Assembly (NCBI GenBank): GCA_003215175.1
Contig: QCKS01000014.1
Location: forward strand, 1 to 33,110
DNA length: 33,110 nucleotides
From: Acidimicrobiales bacterium AG-410-I20
GTDB lineage: Bacteria; Actinomycetota; Acidimicrobiia; Acidimicrobiales; MedAcidi-G1
Reading direction: 5' to 3'
The notes under the pieces were generated by a model. It had not been told where the DNA came from, made no database searches, and worked only from the letters and a program-made list of their open reading frames with translations. A program made the position numbers and the translations under genes. This document shows, in pieces, positions 1 to 8,873 of this stretch (position 1 is the first letter of the stretch; each line of letters starts with the position of its first letter).

Positions 1-1
1 T

Positions 2-160
2 ATGAAAATCGCTGCTGCTAGAGCAATAGCCGATTCAGTTTCAGAAAAAGAGTTAAGTCCAAAGTTTATAGTTCCATCTGTTTTCGATAAGTCAGTCCCT
101 TATGCTGTTGCGGAAGCCGTGGCAGAAGCAGCACGCACTGACGGAGTGTGTCGGGCATAA
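2..160 (+). CDS. Malic enzyme, C-terminal end (partial)
   Basis: This is the last 52 residues of a protein that begins before the window. The frame ends in DKSVPYAVAEAVAEAARTDG followed by five residues and TAA. The pattern of a proline and Phe-Asp pair (VPSVFD), then V-x-x-A-V-A-x-A-A-x-x-x-G-V, is what the end of bacterial NAD(P)-dependent malic enzymes looks like. These oxidatively decarboxylate malate to pyruvate in the cytosol. Only the NAD-binding domain tail is visible, so cofactor and subfamily cannot be judged. The next gene begins within or just after its stop codon, which suggests a shared transcript. Confidence 0.65.
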   Translation: MKIAAARAIADSVSEKELSPKFIVPSVFDKSVPYAVAEAVAEAARTDGVCRA

Positions 161-162
161 AA

Positions 163-897
163 ATGGAAATAAAGAATGACAATGTTCTTGTCTCCTTTAA
201 CGAATCCTTAGCCACTGTTACTTTGAATCGTCCAGATCGCAAAAATGCAATTACCGGCCCCCTTAACGAAGAATTAGCAGCAGCGTTTGAGGAAATAAAT
301 CAGAGAGAAGAAGTCAAAGCAGTTCTCTTACATGGTGCCGATGGCTCATTTTGCTCCGGTCTTGATTTAAAGGAACATAAAGCAGAACCACCACCATCTT
401 GGCTCGGGCAATCATTAGAACTGACAAAAAATGCTCATAAAGCCATCTTCCAATGTCCAGTACCAATTATTGGGGCACTTGAACGGTTTGCCATCAATGG
501 GGGAGCCGCTTTGGCTTTAGCATGTGATCTTTTAGTCGTTGGAGAAAAGTCTTACTTGCAGATCGGGGAAATAAAAATAGGCATGGCAGCACCGATGAAT
601 TTAGTTTGGCTTTTTGAAAATTTCTCTCCAGAAGTTGCTCGACAATTAGTTTTAACTGGGAGAAAGTTTTTTGGCCCAGAACTCCAAAAACTTGGAGTTG
701 CTTTAGACGTAGTTCCAGACAATAAAGTTCTCGAACATTCCCGCGAACTAGCTCAAGAAATTAGTTCTTATCCTGCTAGTGGAATACATGCAATGAAAAG
801 AATCTTAAGAGTTGGATCTACATGGGAAGAAAGAGCAGACAAGTTTTATTCTGCATCACAAGGAAGTATGAAACTTCCACCTTCTACTCAAGTTTAG
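163..897 (+). CDS. Enoyl-CoA hydratase/isomerase (crotonase) family protein
   Basis: A 244-residue crotonase-fold protein. The N-terminal strand pattern LATVTLNRPDRKNAI (about 16-30), the first oxyanion-hole segment FCSGLDL (63-69) and the second, INGGAALALACDLL (111-124), are typical. A glutamate at about 136 (GEIKIG) lies where one catalytic Glu of hydratases sits, but the second acidic position is not obvious, so hydratase and isomerase activity cannot be separated. It probably acts on acyl-CoA esters in beta-oxidation or a related pathway, matching the acyl-CoA dehydrogenase next door on the other strand. I prefer ATG 163 because it aligns with the family N-terminus. A GTG at 148, overlapping the malic enzyme end, is an alternative. 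The stop overlaps that of the convergent neighbour by 4 nt. Confidence 0.85.
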   Translation: MEIKNDNVLVSFNESLATVTLNRPDRKNAITGPLNEELAAAFEEINQREEVKAVLLHGADGSFCSGLDLKEHKAEPPPSWLGQSLELTKNAHKAIFQCPVPIIGALERFAINGGAALALACDLLVVGEKSYLQIGEIKIGMAAPMNLVWLFENFSPEVARQLVLTGRKFFGPELQKLGVALDVVPDNKVLEHSRELAQEISSYPASGIHAMKRILRVGSTWEERADKFYSASQGSMKLPPSTQV

Positions 898-2051
898 TTT
901 TTTCTCACTTCTGAAAAAGGAATGTCTATGTCAACCGCCGGCTCCCGTGGAAGACCTAAAACCCTTTCTCCAAGAGTATTTTTTTGAACCTCATCAGTTC
1001 CGCCTCCTAGAGAATGAGCAGGGGAGTCACAAATTCCATAAGCCCAACGATTGGTTTCACTTGAACCTAAAGGTTCCCCTTGCCAAGCTACACCTCCAGG
1101 AAAAGCCAATTTCGAAGCAACTTTTGAAGCAGCTCGCCCCTGTTTTGTCCTCCAGAGTTTTCCAATTGAGGGATGAATACCGCTCCGTAAATTAAGCCAG
1201 GTAATAATTTGACTTCCAGAAAACAAGTCGGCAAGGAGTTGTCTAACCAGAGGATCAGCATTCACCCCGGATTCTTGAGCCAAAGCAATCAGATCATTAA
1301 CAGAAAGTGGCTGACGGCCTCCTCCAGCACCTAAAGATGAGCGTTCATGTGAAAGTAAAGCAACCGCCATTCTCCACCCATCTCCTTGGCTTCCAACAAC
1401 CCAACTAGCGGGAATTTTTGCATTATCCATAAACACTTCGTTAAAGCTCGAGGTTCCAGTCATTTGCTTTAGAGGCCTAACTTCAACACCATCTTGATTC
1501 ATGGGGAGAATCAGCATGGAAATTCCTTGGTGTTTAGGAACATCCCAATTTGTACGTGCAAGAAGAATCCCCAAATCCGCTACAGAGGCGCCAGAAGTCC
1601 AGACTTTCTGACCTGAAACTACCCATTCATCACCATCAAGTTCTGCTCGAGTGGTTAACCCTGCAAGATCTGATCCTGCGCCTGGTTCGGAATAGAGTTG
1701 ACACCACATTTCTTCACCACGTAATCCGGGCTTTAAGAAACGCTTCCGAATCTCTTCACTTCCATGATCCCGAATTGTTGGCAAACAGAAACCAATACCG
1801 ACACCGAACGCATTTCCAATTGAAAAGGAATTTTGATTTCGTAACTCTTGACGAAATATGTCAATAAAACGCTGCTCAAGTCCTCGCCCCCCATCTTCTA
1901 CTGGGTAGTTAAGAGCCCCCAAGTTTGAGTCGTAACATGCAGCTATAAAAGTGCGTTCTCTCTCAAAAGGGTCTTCTATTTCTTCAAGAAGTTGAGGGAC
2001 ACGTTGGAAGAAAGAAAGAACTTCTTCTTTAAATTCCGACTCTGATATCAC
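894..2051 (-). CDS. Acyl-CoA dehydrogenase (FadE-like)
   Basis: A 385-residue flavoprotein of the acyl-CoA dehydrogenase family, which oxidises acyl-CoA to trans-2-enoyl-CoA using FAD. The FAD/substrate signature YSEPGAGSDLAG is at about 120-131, the central motif QKVWTSGA at 148-155, and the C-terminal IGGGTSEIQ-type segment appears as LGGGTDEVQKN (about 348-358), followed by LGLPREP. The middle helical domain is somewhat short and divergent. This resembles the many FadE paralogues of actinobacteria, some of which work as heteromers on sterol or branched side chains. I could not confirm the catalytic carboxylate. The GTG start at 2051 lies 6 nt downstream of a TAAAGT hexamer, so the mRNA may be leaderless. 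It is divergent from the sulfatase gene. Confidence 0.87.
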   Translation of the reverse strand: MISESEFKEEVLSFFQRVPQLLEEIEDPFERERTFIAACYDSNLGALNYPVEDGGRGLEQRFIDIFRQELRNQNSFSIGNAFGVGIGFCLPTIRDHGSEEIRKRFLKPGLRGEEMWCQLYSEPGAGSDLAGLTTRAELDGDEWVVSGQKVWTSGASVADLGILLARTNWDVPKHQGISMLILPMNQDGVEVRPLKQMTGTSSFNEVFMDNAKIPASWVVGSQGDGWRMAVALLSHERSSLGAGGGRQPLSVNDLIALAQESGVNADPLVRQLLADLFSGSQIITWLNLRSGIHPSIGKLWRTKQGRAASKVASKLAFPGGVAWQGEPLGSSETNRWAYGICDSPAHSLGGGTDEVQKNTLGERVLGLPREPAVDIDIPFSEVRKN

Positions 2052-2057
2052 GGTGGT

Positions 2058-2063
2058 ACTTTA
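2058..2063 (-). promoter_or_regulatory. Putative -10 element of the acyl-CoA dehydrogenase gene (leaderless)
   Basis: TAAAGT on the minus strand, then 6 nt, then GTG at 2051. It fits an actinobacterial TANNNT -10 placed so that transcription starts at or next to the start codon. No clear -35 is seen. Confidence 0.4.
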
Positions 2064-2105
2064 TCTATAACTGTTTACTTGCATAAAACTGGGATTGCTT
2101 GAATC

Positions 2106-4403
2106 ATGGCTCAAGATATAAAACGATTATTTAAAGACTCAACTGGAGAACCTTTACCTATTTCCTCTGGACCAAAAGATGCTCCAAATGTTGTTGTGGT
2201 TCTTTTAGACGATGTTGGATTTGGTTCTTTTGGGACTTTTGGCGGACCGGTTCCAACTCCTACATGCGATCTCATTGCTGAACAAGGACTTCGCTATAAC
2301 CAATTCCATACCACTGCACTTTGTGCTCCCACCCGCGCTGCTTTGTTAACGGGTAGAAACCATCACACCGTACATATGGGCTGTATTACAGAAGCAGCAA
2401 GTTCTTTTCCAGGATATGACTCAGTAATCCCAGATGAAGCCGCCACCATTGCAGAGATATTACGAACAAATGGTTATGCAACTGGAATGTTTGGTAAAGG
2501 TCACATTACTCCTGTATGGGAACTAGGCCCGTCAGGTCCTTTTGACCACTGGCCAACCGGTTTAGGGTTTGAAAGATTTTATGGTTTCCCAGGAGCAGAA
2601 ACTTCACAATTTGAGCCGGCTCTTTATGATCAAACAACACCAATTCAGCCTTATATAGGTCGAGATAATTATCACTTGACTGAAGACCTCGCTGAACAGG
2701 CAACCAAATGGATAAAACAAACAAAAGCCCACAGGCCAGATCGACCATTTCTTTGTTATTTCGCGCCAGGCGCTGTACACACTCCTTTACAAGTTCCAAG
2801 TGAACGTCTTGATGACTTCAAAGGAAAGTTTGATCAAGGATGGGATGTATTAAGAGAAGAAATTTATGAACGTCAACTCGCAATGGGGGTTATCCCAAAA
2901 GAAACGGTAAATACACCGAGACCTGAACAAATACCCAGTTGGGAAGAATACCCAGACAGGTATAAGCCAGTAGCTAGTCGCCTCATGGAAATTTTTGCTT
3001 CATTCCTTCATCACACAGATGAGCAAGTAGGGAAAATTGTTACAAGCCTTCAAGAAATAGGGGAGTGGGACAACACACTTTTTATCTATATAACTGGCGA
3101 CAATGGCGCCTCAGCGGAAGGAACTATACATGGCGCTTGGTCCGCTCCTTCATTTCAAAATGGTGTTCACGAAGATCCAGAGTGGCTATTAGAACATATG
3201 GAAGATTTTGGAACGGCTGCCAGCGAATGTCATTACAACGTTGGCTGGGCTTGGGCACAAGATTCCCCATTTCAATGGATGAAACAAGTTGCATCTCATT
3301 TTGGCGGGACGAGAAACGGCATGGCTATTTCTTGGCCAAAACGCATTAAAGATCAAGGAGGACTCCGTAGCCAATTTCATCATGTTATTGATATAGCACC
3401 GACCATCCTTGAAGCAATCGGTATAGAAGCTCCCGAAGAAGTAGATGGGGTTTCTCAGATGCCCATTGAAGGAACTTCAATGGGATACACATTCGACTCG
3501 CCTCAGACTGAGAGTACACATAAAACTCAATACTTTGAAATACTCGGAAATCGCGGCATCTACCATGACGGGTTTATGGCGTCCTGCTTTCATGGTCGAG
3601 TCCCATGGGTGAGGATGGCAAGTGTTCCTTTTGATGGCCCGCAAGAAAAATGGGAACTTTATGATATCCGTACTGACTTCTCACAAAGTAATGACCTTTC
3701 AGAAGAACTTCCTGAGAAATTAACTGAGTTGCAAAACCTATTTGATGAAGAGGCAAAGCGTAACAATGTTTATCCTTTACGCGATCCGGGAAGTCGCCTA
3801 ACCGAAAACACAAGACCCCCTGACCCATTAAACGGAGTAAAAAAAGCGTTTTATACAACCGATCACGTCAGAATGCCAGAGTTCAGCGTTTTAAACATAA
3901 AAAATCACTCATTTCAAATAACAGCTGAACTAGAAACTGAAACCGAATCTCCGGAAGGTGTCATTGTTTGCCAGGGAGGTAATTTAAACGGATGGTCACT
4001 GTACTTAGATAAAGGTGAACCGATTTGGCATTACAACCTGTTTGGGCATGAACGCACAACTGTTTCAGCGGGTGAAACTTTGAGGCAAGGTCGAAATAAA
4101 GTAACTGTTTTCTTCGACTATGAAGGTGGATTCGGAAAAGGTGGAACTTTCTATCTCTTAGTGAATGGTCAACAAGTTGCACACGAACGAGTGGAAAAAA
4201 CCGTACCGGTTGTGTTCTCAATGAGCGGAGAAACTTTCGATGTTGGAGTTGATACAGGTGCTCCAGTTGGTTTATACCCCCATCTTTTCCCTTGTACAGC
4301 AAACATTCATGGGGTAACCATTGAACTGCTTGATGAATTAGATGAAAAAACTCGACAAGCAGTTATAAAAGGGGAGTTTCAAGCAGGTCTTGCAGCCCAA
4401 TAG
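2106..4403 (+). CDS. Type I sulfatase (arylsulfatase, alkaline phosphatase superfamily)
   Basis: A 765-residue formylglycine-dependent sulfatase that should hydrolyse organic sulfate esters. The metal-binding LDD is at 34-36. The sulfatase signature CAPTRAALLTG carries Cys73, the residue converted to formylglycine, and Arg77. The second signature GYATGMFGKGH spans 123-133 with Lys131 and His133. The metal site TGDNG has Asp332 and Asn333. The C-terminal ~200 residues form an additional beta-rich region, so the protein resembles the long actinobacterial arylsulfatases (about 750-790 residues). No signal peptide is evident, so it may be cytosolic or exported folded. No formylglycine-generating enzyme gene is in the window. 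Substrate is unknown. The start at ATG 2106 is 54 bp from the divergent acyl-CoA dehydrogenase start. Confidence 0.92.
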   Translation: MAQDIKRLFKDSTGEPLPISSGPKDAPNVVVVLLDDVGFGSFGTFGGPVPTPTCDLIAEQGLRYNQFHTTALCAPTRAALLTGRNHHTVHMGCITEAASSFPGYDSVIPDEAATIAEILRTNGYATGMFGKGHITPVWELGPSGPFDHWPTGLGFERFYGFPGAETSQFEPALYDQTTPIQPYIGRDNYHLTEDLAEQATKWIKQTKAHRPDRPFLCYFAPGAVHTPLQVPSERLDDFKGKFDQGWDVLREEIYERQLAMGVIPKETVNTPRPEQIPSWEEYPDRYKPVASRLMEIFASFLHHTDEQVGKIVTSLQEIGEWDNTLFIYITGDNGASAEGTIHGAWSAPSFQNGVHEDPEWLLEHMEDFGTAASECHYNVGWAWAQDSPFQWMKQVASHFGGTRNGMAISWPKRIKDQGGLRSQFHHVIDIAPTILEAIGIEAPEEVDGVSQMPIEGTSMGYTFDSPQTESTHKTQYFEILGNRGIYHDGFMASCFHGRVPWVRMASVPFDGPQEKWELYDIRTDFSQSNDLSEELPEKLTELQNLFDEEAKRNNVYPLRDPGSRLTENTRPPDPLNGVKKAFYTTDHVRMPEFSVLNIKNHSFQITAELETETESPEGVIVCQGGNLNGWSLYLDKGEPIWHYNLFGHERTTVSAGETLRQGRNKVTVFFDYEGGFGKGGTFYLLVNGQQVAHERVEKTVPVVFSMSGETFDVGVDTGAPVGLYPHLFPCTANIHGVTIELLDELDEKTRQAVIKGEFQAGLAAQ

Positions 4404-4428
4404 ATCTAACAAGAAAAACGACTTGCTT

Positions 4429-4441
4429 CCACCGATGGTGG
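4429..4441. terminator. Weak hairpin between convergent sulfatase and aldehyde dehydrogenase genes
   Basis: CCACC-GAT-GGTGG can fold as a 5-bp stem with a 3-nt loop, followed on the plus strand by a T-rich stretch (TTATTTGTTGT). It lies in the 60-nt gap between two converging stop codons. The stem is short, so a terminator role is only tentative. Confidence 0.3.
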
Positions 4442-4463
4442 TTATTTGTTGTGAACTAATGCT

Positions 4464-5864
4464 CTAGGCAGGCATGTTTATTTGTTTTGCCTCAAGGAAT
4501 TCTTCCATACCAAATCGGCCTAACTCTCGCCCGTTACCAGATTTTTTATAACCGCCAAATGGGGCATTGGTATTCAAGATAGAGCCGTTGACATCTACCT
4601 CTCCGGTCTGCATGCGCTTAGCGACTTCAAGAGCACGGTTGTTATCGGAACTCCAAACACCGCCTGAGAGTCCATAATCAGAATCGTTGGCAATACGTAT
4701 CGCATCTTCGTCATCTTCATAACCGATGATTGATAGCACTGGCCCAAAGATTTCCTCTTGAGCGATAGTCATTGAATTATCAACATTAGCGAACACCGTT
4801 GGTTGTACGTGGTAGCCAACTTCACGGCCTTCAGGTTTTCCAGTACCTCCTGTAACTAATGTTGCACCTTCATCAATGCCCTTTTGGATATATGACTGGA
4901 CTCGATCCCACTGGGCCTGAGAGACAAGTGGTCCGAGTCGTCCACCTGCCGCTGCCGCTGCTTCTCCAGCTAAAGCTGCAGCTTCGTCCATACGAGATGA
5001 TGGAACAAGAAGGCGAGTCAGAGCACTACATGTTTGACCAGAGTTCAGGAAACAAGCGTTAATCGCACCTGGAATAGCAGAAGCAAAATCTGCATCGTCA
5101 AGAATAATGTTTGCTGATTTACCTCCGAGTTCCTGGTGAACACGTGTAACGTTCGGTGCTGCTACTTCTGCAACGCGGGTCCCTGCACGGGTAGACCCGG
5201 TGAATGAAATCATGTCGATACCAGGATGAGCAGCAATAGCTTCACCTACTATTGGGCCAACACCGGACACAAGATTAAAGACTCCTGGAGGAAAACCGAG
5301 GTCATCAATAATTTCTGCTAATAAGAAAGCATTTAGAGGAGCGACCTCACTTGGCTTTAGAACTACCGTGCAACCTACTGCTAATGCCGGAGCCACCTTT
5401 GCCATGATTTGATGTAGCGGATAGTTCCAAGGTGTTATACAGCCAACGACCCCCATCGGTTCACGGGTAACCAAAGTGTTTCCCATTTGTTCTTCGAACG
5501 CAAAAGAGCGAGCAGTTTCTAACACACTGGCTGTAGTTCCAGCAGGTAAACCAGCTTGGATTATGTTTGCTAAAGGCTGTGGCATACCCATTTCAGTGGA
5601 AATAAGTTCCCCAACTTCCTCGCTACGTGCTGCTAATTGACCTGCTAAACCTTCAATAAAGGACAAGCGATCTTCCAAACTAAGAGCGGACCACGCCGGG
5701 AAAGCTGCACGAGCAGACTCGACCGCTGCGTCAACGTCAGAGGCAACTCCGTCAGGGATAGAGCCAACAACTTCTTCTGTTGAAGGATTCATTACTTCAA
5801 TTGAGCCGTCTCCACCTGAGGAAACCCACTCTCCATTGATATAAATATTTTCATGATTTTTCAT
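4464..5864 (-). CDS. Aldehyde dehydrogenase (NAD(P)-dependent)
   Basis: A 466-residue member of the aldehyde dehydrogenase superfamily, oxidising an aldehyde to the acid. Visible residues are Asn147 in the PWNYP motif, the cofactor-loop glycines in FTGSTRAG (221-228), the general base Glu245 in QELGGKS and nucleophile Cys279 in NSGQTCS. EEIFGPV and the C-terminal [13 protein letters not shown] segment are also present. The loop between the catalytic domain strands and GPLVS (about 300-313) appears several residues shorter than usual and is alanine-rich, which explains the slightly short length. A GAGG Shine-Dalgarno lies about 8 nt before ATG 5864. Substrate cannot be inferred. Confidence 0.92.
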   Translation of the reverse strand: MKNHENIYINGEWVSSGGDGSIEVMNPSTEEVVGSIPDGVASDVDAAVESARAAFPAWSALSLEDRLSFIEGLAGQLAARSEEVGELISTEMGMPQPLANIIQAGLPAGTTASVLETARSFAFEEQMGNTLVTREPMGVVGCITPWNYPLHQIMAKVAPALAVGCTVVLKPSEVAPLNAFLLAEIIDDLGFPPGVFNLVSGVGPIVGEAIAAHPGIDMISFTGSTRAGTRVAEVAAPNVTRVHQELGGKSANIILDDADFASAIPGAINACFLNSGQTCSALTRLLVPSSRMDEAAALAGEAAAAAGGRLGPLVSQAQWDRVQSYIQKGIDEGATLVTGGTGKPEGREVGYHVQPTVFANVDNSMTIAQEEIFGPVLSIIGYEDDEDAIRIANDSDYGLSGGVWSSDNNRALEVAKRMQTGEVDVNGSILNTNAPFGGYKKSGNGRELGRFGMEEFLEAKQINMPA

Positions 5865-5933
5865 TGATTAACCTCACTGTCGTACCACGATGATACTGCT
5901 CTATTTCTTCTAAATGCACACAGTAGCGAAAGA

Positions 5934-6737
5934 TCACTGAAGCATAAAATCTCGGAAAATATCGAAACTGTCGTCCGAGATCTTTAGCCCTTCCCTACGA
6001 AACATCTCCCATGAGTCCCAGCCGGACTCAATAGCAGAAAAAACCGACTTCATATATGACGGCTTGCTCATCACCAATGAGAGAAAAGGCTCAAGGTGAC
6101 GATTATCAATTTCTGATTCTTTAAATCCCATTTCTTTAGCAAGCCGTTGCTTGTAAGACATTATGTGCAACTCGATTTGGTCTTTACGGACTTCGTTACT
6201 AAGCAAAAAATCATCAATCACTTTTTCTTCTTCAACTCCAAGAAGTCGCAGAAGAATAGCCGCCACAAAGCCAGTTCTGTCTTTACCTGCAGAGCAGTTG
6301 AATAACAAAGGATAGTTTTTGGGTTGTGTTGCTACATGAAATACCGGTTGGTACAGATATAAACGCTTCGTAATAATTCCCTCAAAATATCCATCAATAA
6401 GATTCGATGCCTGTTCAGCCATATCCGGCTTATTTAGAGATCCCGCAACCACTGCAAATTCATTATCAGAAGAAGACACAGAAATTTCATGAGTTAGACA
6501 ACCTTCAAAATATGGATGAGGCCTCTCTTCAATTTCTTTTGGTCTCCGCAAGTCAATAATCGTACGAAGGTTCAAATCTGAAAGAATTGTTTTTTCTGAA
6601 CTTGCGAGCTCACATAAATGTCCTGATCGAAAGATTTGGCCTAATTGAATTGTTTTACCTTCATGGGTTTCAATTCCACCAATATCGCGAAAGTTTGCTT
6701 TTGGAATGAGCACTCGATTGTTATTTCTCATAATCAC
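5934..6737 (-). CDS. Tyrosine/serine phosphatase (Y_phosphatase3 family)
   Basis: A 267-residue protein of the CX5R phosphatase family. The active-site loop is CSAGKDRTG with Cys148 and Arg154, the form seen in bacterial PtpB/IphP-type enzymes that remove phosphate from Tyr, Ser/Thr or phosphoinositides. The N-terminal FRDIGG (16-21) and IDLRRPKEIEERP (61-73) are also characteristic of this family. The downstream region rich in charged residues (about 165-215) may be the lid or insertion domain. The start is uncertain: GTG 6737 and ATG 6731 (MRNNNR) are both possible and neither has a strong ribosome site. It follows the tRNA cluster on the same strand, so it could be read from the tRNA transcript. 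There is no signal peptide. Confidence 0.85.
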   Translation of the reverse strand: MIMRNNNRVLIPKANFRDIGGIETHEGKTIQLGQIFRSGHLCELASSEKTILSDLNLRTIIDLRRPKEIEERPHPYFEGCLTHEISVSSSDNEFAVVAGSLNKPDMAEQASNLIDGYFEGIITKRLYLYQPVFHVATQPKNYPLLFNCSAGKDRTGFVAAILLRLLGVEEEKVIDDFLLSNEVRKDQIELHIMSYKQRLAKEMGFKESEIDNRHLEPFLSLVMSKPSYMKSVFSAIESGWDSWEMFRREGLKISDDSFDIFRDFMLQ

Positions 6738-6794
6738 TCATTAACCAGTGCAACTAAAAAGAGATATCACCAGTTGCTCTTACATTGTCGTATT

Positions 6795-6870
6795 TGGTGG
6801 TCGGGACCGGCGTCGATCCGGTGACCTTCCGCTTTTCAGGCGGACGCTCTGCCAACTGAGCTACCCGACC
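6795..6870 (-). tRNA. tRNA-Phe (GAA)
   Basis: Cloverleaf on the minus strand: acceptor arms GGTCGGG/CCCGACC, anticodon stem TCCGC/GCGGA with loop CTGAAAA giving anticodon GAA, and a T-arm with GGATCGACGCC. The CCA end is encoded (positions 6795-6797). Confidence 0.96.
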
Positions 6871-6902
6871 CCAATGCCTATACAAAGATAAACAATGGTT
6901 TG

Positions 6903-6977
6903 CGGTCCTGACGAGATTTGAACTCGCGACCTCCGCCTTGACAGGGCGGCGTGCACTCCAGGCTGCACCACAGGACC
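6903..6977 (-). tRNA. tRNA-Asp (GTC)
   Basis: Acceptor arms GGTCCTG/CAGGACC, anticodon stem CCGCC/GGCGG with loop CTGTCAA (anticodon GTC), T-loop GTTCAAATC, discriminator G. CCA is not encoded. Second gene of a Glu-Asp-Phe cluster. Confidence 0.96.
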
Positions 6978-7018
6978 AGAACTGGTGAATGGTAAAACCA
7001 TACACCACTATATGTTCG

Positions 7019-7091
7019 CACCCCCAACGGGATTTGAACCCGTGTTACCTGCGTGAAAGGCAGGCGTCCTAGGCCGCTAGACGATGGGGGC
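7019..7091 (-). tRNA. tRNA-Glu (TTC)
   Basis: Acceptor arms GCCCCCA/TGGGGGT (with a G-U closing pair), anticodon stem CCTGC/GCAGG with loop CTTTCAC (anticodon TTC), T-loop GTTCAAATC, discriminator G. CCA is not encoded. First gene of the minus-strand tRNA cluster. Confidence 0.96.
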
Positions 7092-7155
7092 TCTTACCCA
7101 CGTGAAGGCGAAAACACGTTACCAGATACTGTCTATCGCCTGAAACATGAAGTAC

Positions 7156-7644
7156 TTACCTTTTATTAAAATCTTCAACATAAAAAGTACTTGCTGATAC
7201 AGCTTCTTCAAGCAACATAGCCAGCCAAACAAAAAGTGTTTGTTCTGGACTATGACTTTTTTCAAAGTCAAATTCATCTTCTTCTGAAACGTCAAGACGG
7301 GTACCAAGCACTAATCGAATACTGTTTAATACAGCCATCCAAGAAAAAAACTTTTCTATTTCTACAAATTCAAGCCAAATTGTTGATTCAAAAATGTCTA
7401 TAGATGCCAATTTTTCTTGAAGTAAATCATCGTGCACAAGCGAAACATATTCCACGTTTAATTCGGAATGATCCAAATACGCTGGTGGATAGAGCCGTTC
7501 GAGAGAATCATCAGAGTCTTCAAGCAATAATGAACGAAACTGTTTTGCTAATTCAAGCAGAACCTCTCTACTCTCACCGTCTAAACATATTTCAATTTGT
7601 TTAGTGGCAGGATCACCTACAAATGCATAAGCATGTTCACTCAT
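7156..7644 (-). CDS. DUF2017 family protein, ClpS-linked
   Basis: A 162-residue, acidic, mostly helical soluble protein. It matches what is known of the actinobacterial DUF2017 family, whose genes follow clpS in mycobacteria and relatives. Recognition rests on that context plus the layout: an N-terminal strand region, the segment LLLEDSDDSLERLYPPAY (38-55), then two helical stretches ending in LVLGTRLDVSEEDEF and a final helix with LLEEAVSAS. The function is not established; a role next to ClpS-dependent proteolysis is only an inference. The ATG lies 2 nt after the clpS stop, so the genes are almost certainly co-transcribed. No transmembrane segment or cysteine-based motif is visible. Confidence 0.75.
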   Translation of the reverse strand: MSEHAYAFVGDPATKQIEICLDGESREVLLELAKQFRSLLLEDSDDSLERLYPPAYLDHSELNVEYVSLVHDDLLQEKLASIDIFESTIWLEFVEIEKFFSWMAVLNSIRLVLGTRLDVSEEDEFDFEKSHSPEQTLFVWLAMLLEEAVSASTFYVEDFNKR

Positions 7645-7646
7645 AG

Positions 7647-7943
7647 TTAACTACTGCGTTCCATCGTCGCCCAAAGACCATGCCCATGTAGGCGGAATAC
7701 ATCAAACTCAGCCCGTTCGCGATTACCTGTAGAAACTACCGCTCGCCCTTCGTTGTGTACTTCCAGCATTAAAACGTCTGCTTTTTCTTTGCTGTACCCA
7801 AATAATTTCTGAAATACAAACGACACATAGGACATCAGGTTTATGGGGTCATTCCAAACAATGACAATCCATGGCGAGTCAGGCTTAACTATGTTTTCCC
7901 CTTCAACTTTGGGATCTTCAATCTCAGTAGGGGAGGGACTCAT
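7647..7943 (-). CDS. clpS: ClpS, ATP-dependent Clp protease adaptor
   Basis: A 98-residue adaptor that delivers N-degron substrates to the ClpAP/ClpCP protease. The family features are the [12 protein letters not shown] segment with the Asn31-Asp32 pair that contacts the substrate N-terminus, the helix with [14 protein letters not shown] (His63) and the C-terminal [16 protein letters not shown]. The first ~24 residues form the usual flexible extension. I chose ATG 7943, giving normal ClpS length; the frame stays open to 8093, but that extra part is the ctaA reading region in another frame and is not ClpS-like. Its ATG overlaps the ctaA stop as TGATG, suggesting translational coupling with heme A synthase. 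Confidence 0.92.
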   Translation of the reverse strand: MSPSPTEIEDPKVEGENIVKPDSPWIVIVWNDPINLMSYVSFVFQKLFGYSKEKADVLMLEVHNEGRAVVSTGNRERAEFDVFRLHGHGLWATMERSS

Positions 7944-8851
7944 CAACCTGATCCATGAGCGATCAACCAGGACTTCACAAGAGTCGCCCATAACCCTGTA
8001 GCTCCAGCTATATGTAGACCGACAAGTATTTCTGGAACACCGGTGAAATATTGAACCCACCCGATTACTGCTTGCAATACAACTACAACACAAAGAGTTT
8101 TTGTTATTGGACGTAAAGAAATTGCATGCGAGTTACGAAATACGTAGACGGTAAAAAATAAAGCCAGAACCAGAAAAATTATTACTGTAGAACTATGAAT
8201 GCGAACGATTTCTCGTATTGAAAATGGAAGCCTTTCAATTGGATCGTCTCGACTACCGGTATGTGGACCTGAGCCAGTGACTAGCATTCCGGTGGCGAGC
8301 ATCACTAAAGCCCAACTAGTTAGAAGAGTTGTGAATTGACGAAAGGGCTTATCTAATCTGGGAACATCTAGATCGCTTGCTTTATGGTGTAAGACCACAG
8401 CATTCCAAACTAAAACCATTGATAGAGCGAAGTGTCCAAGGACCAGCCAAGGGTTTAAGTGGCTGAGAACAACAATCCCACCAAGAACAATTTGACCAAT
8501 CAGTCCGGCAACTAAACCAAAAGACCATTTAACAAGATCCTTCCGCTTCGGTGATCTAAATAGAGAACCAAGAACCGCAAGGATCACAATCAGAGAAACT
8601 AATCCAGTGATTAGCCTGTTTATAAATTCCACCCATCCATGGATTCCAGACTCTGGAGAGAACTGGTCATACTCACAAGTTGGCCAATCGGGACACCCTA
8701 ATCCTGAACTAGTAAGACGCACTGCGCCCCCAGTCACAACAATTGCACCTAAGAGAAAAAGTGCAACTGCACAAATCTTTCGATAGGTGCTGGGTTTCAG
8801 ATTTCTTGTCACCCTCTCTAGCCTATTGACCCCAGTCGGGCATGAATGCAT
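7943..8851 (-). CDS. ctaA: Heme A synthase (CtaA/Cox15)
   Basis: A 302-residue membrane protein with about eight helices that oxidises heme O to heme A for cytochrome aa3-type oxidases. The first periplasmic loop holds [19 protein letters not shown] with Cys53 and Cys59, the redox cysteine pair, followed by His71, Glu75 and the actinobacterial NRL motif ([10 protein letters not shown]). Further candidate heme histidines lie in [17 protein letters not shown] and [15 protein letters not shown] 8851 leaves only 22 bp to the divergent SDR gene; a GTG at 8812, right after GAGAGG, is an alternative start. It is the first gene of ctaA-clpS-DUF2017 and supplies the oxidase encoded on the other strand. 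Confidence 0.94.
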   Translation of the reverse strand: MHSCPTGVNRLERVTRNLKPSTYRKICAVALFLLGAIVVTGGAVRLTSSGLGCPDWPTCEYDQFSPESGIHGWVEFINRLITGLVSLIVILAVLGSLFRSPKRKDLVKWSFGLVAGLIGQIVLGGIVVLSHLNPWLVLGHFALSMVLVWNAVVLHHKASDLDVPRLDKPFRQFTTLLTSWALVMLATGMLVTGSGPHTGSRDDPIERLPFSIREIVRIHSSTVIIFLVLALFFTVYVFRNSHAISLRPITKTLCVVVVLQAVIGWVQYFTGVPEILVGLHIAGATGLWATLVKSWLIAHGSG

Positions 8852-8860
8852 TTAACTTTC

Positions 8861-8866
8861 TAGGAT
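8861..8866 (+). promoter_or_regulatory. Putative -10 element of the SDR gene (leaderless)
   Basis: TAGGAT, 7 nt, then ATG 8874. It sits in the 22-bp space between two divergent start codons, so any upstream promoter part overlaps the ctaA coding region. Confidence 0.45.
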
Positions 8867-8873
8867 TAAAGAT

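Noticed and set aside
3065-3383. Open frames in other phases within the sulfatase gene, and similar ones within other long genes.
   Set aside because: They lack start signals and family similarity and lie wholly inside clear coding regions.
6754-7008. A minus-strand open frame covering two tRNA genes.
   Set aside because: Its sequence is clearly tRNA-Asp and tRNA-Phe; the frame is accidental.
7944-8093. N-terminal extension of ClpS up to a TTG-type start at 8093.
   Set aside because: The extra 50 residues are the ctaA coding region in another frame; ClpS homology begins at ATG 7943.
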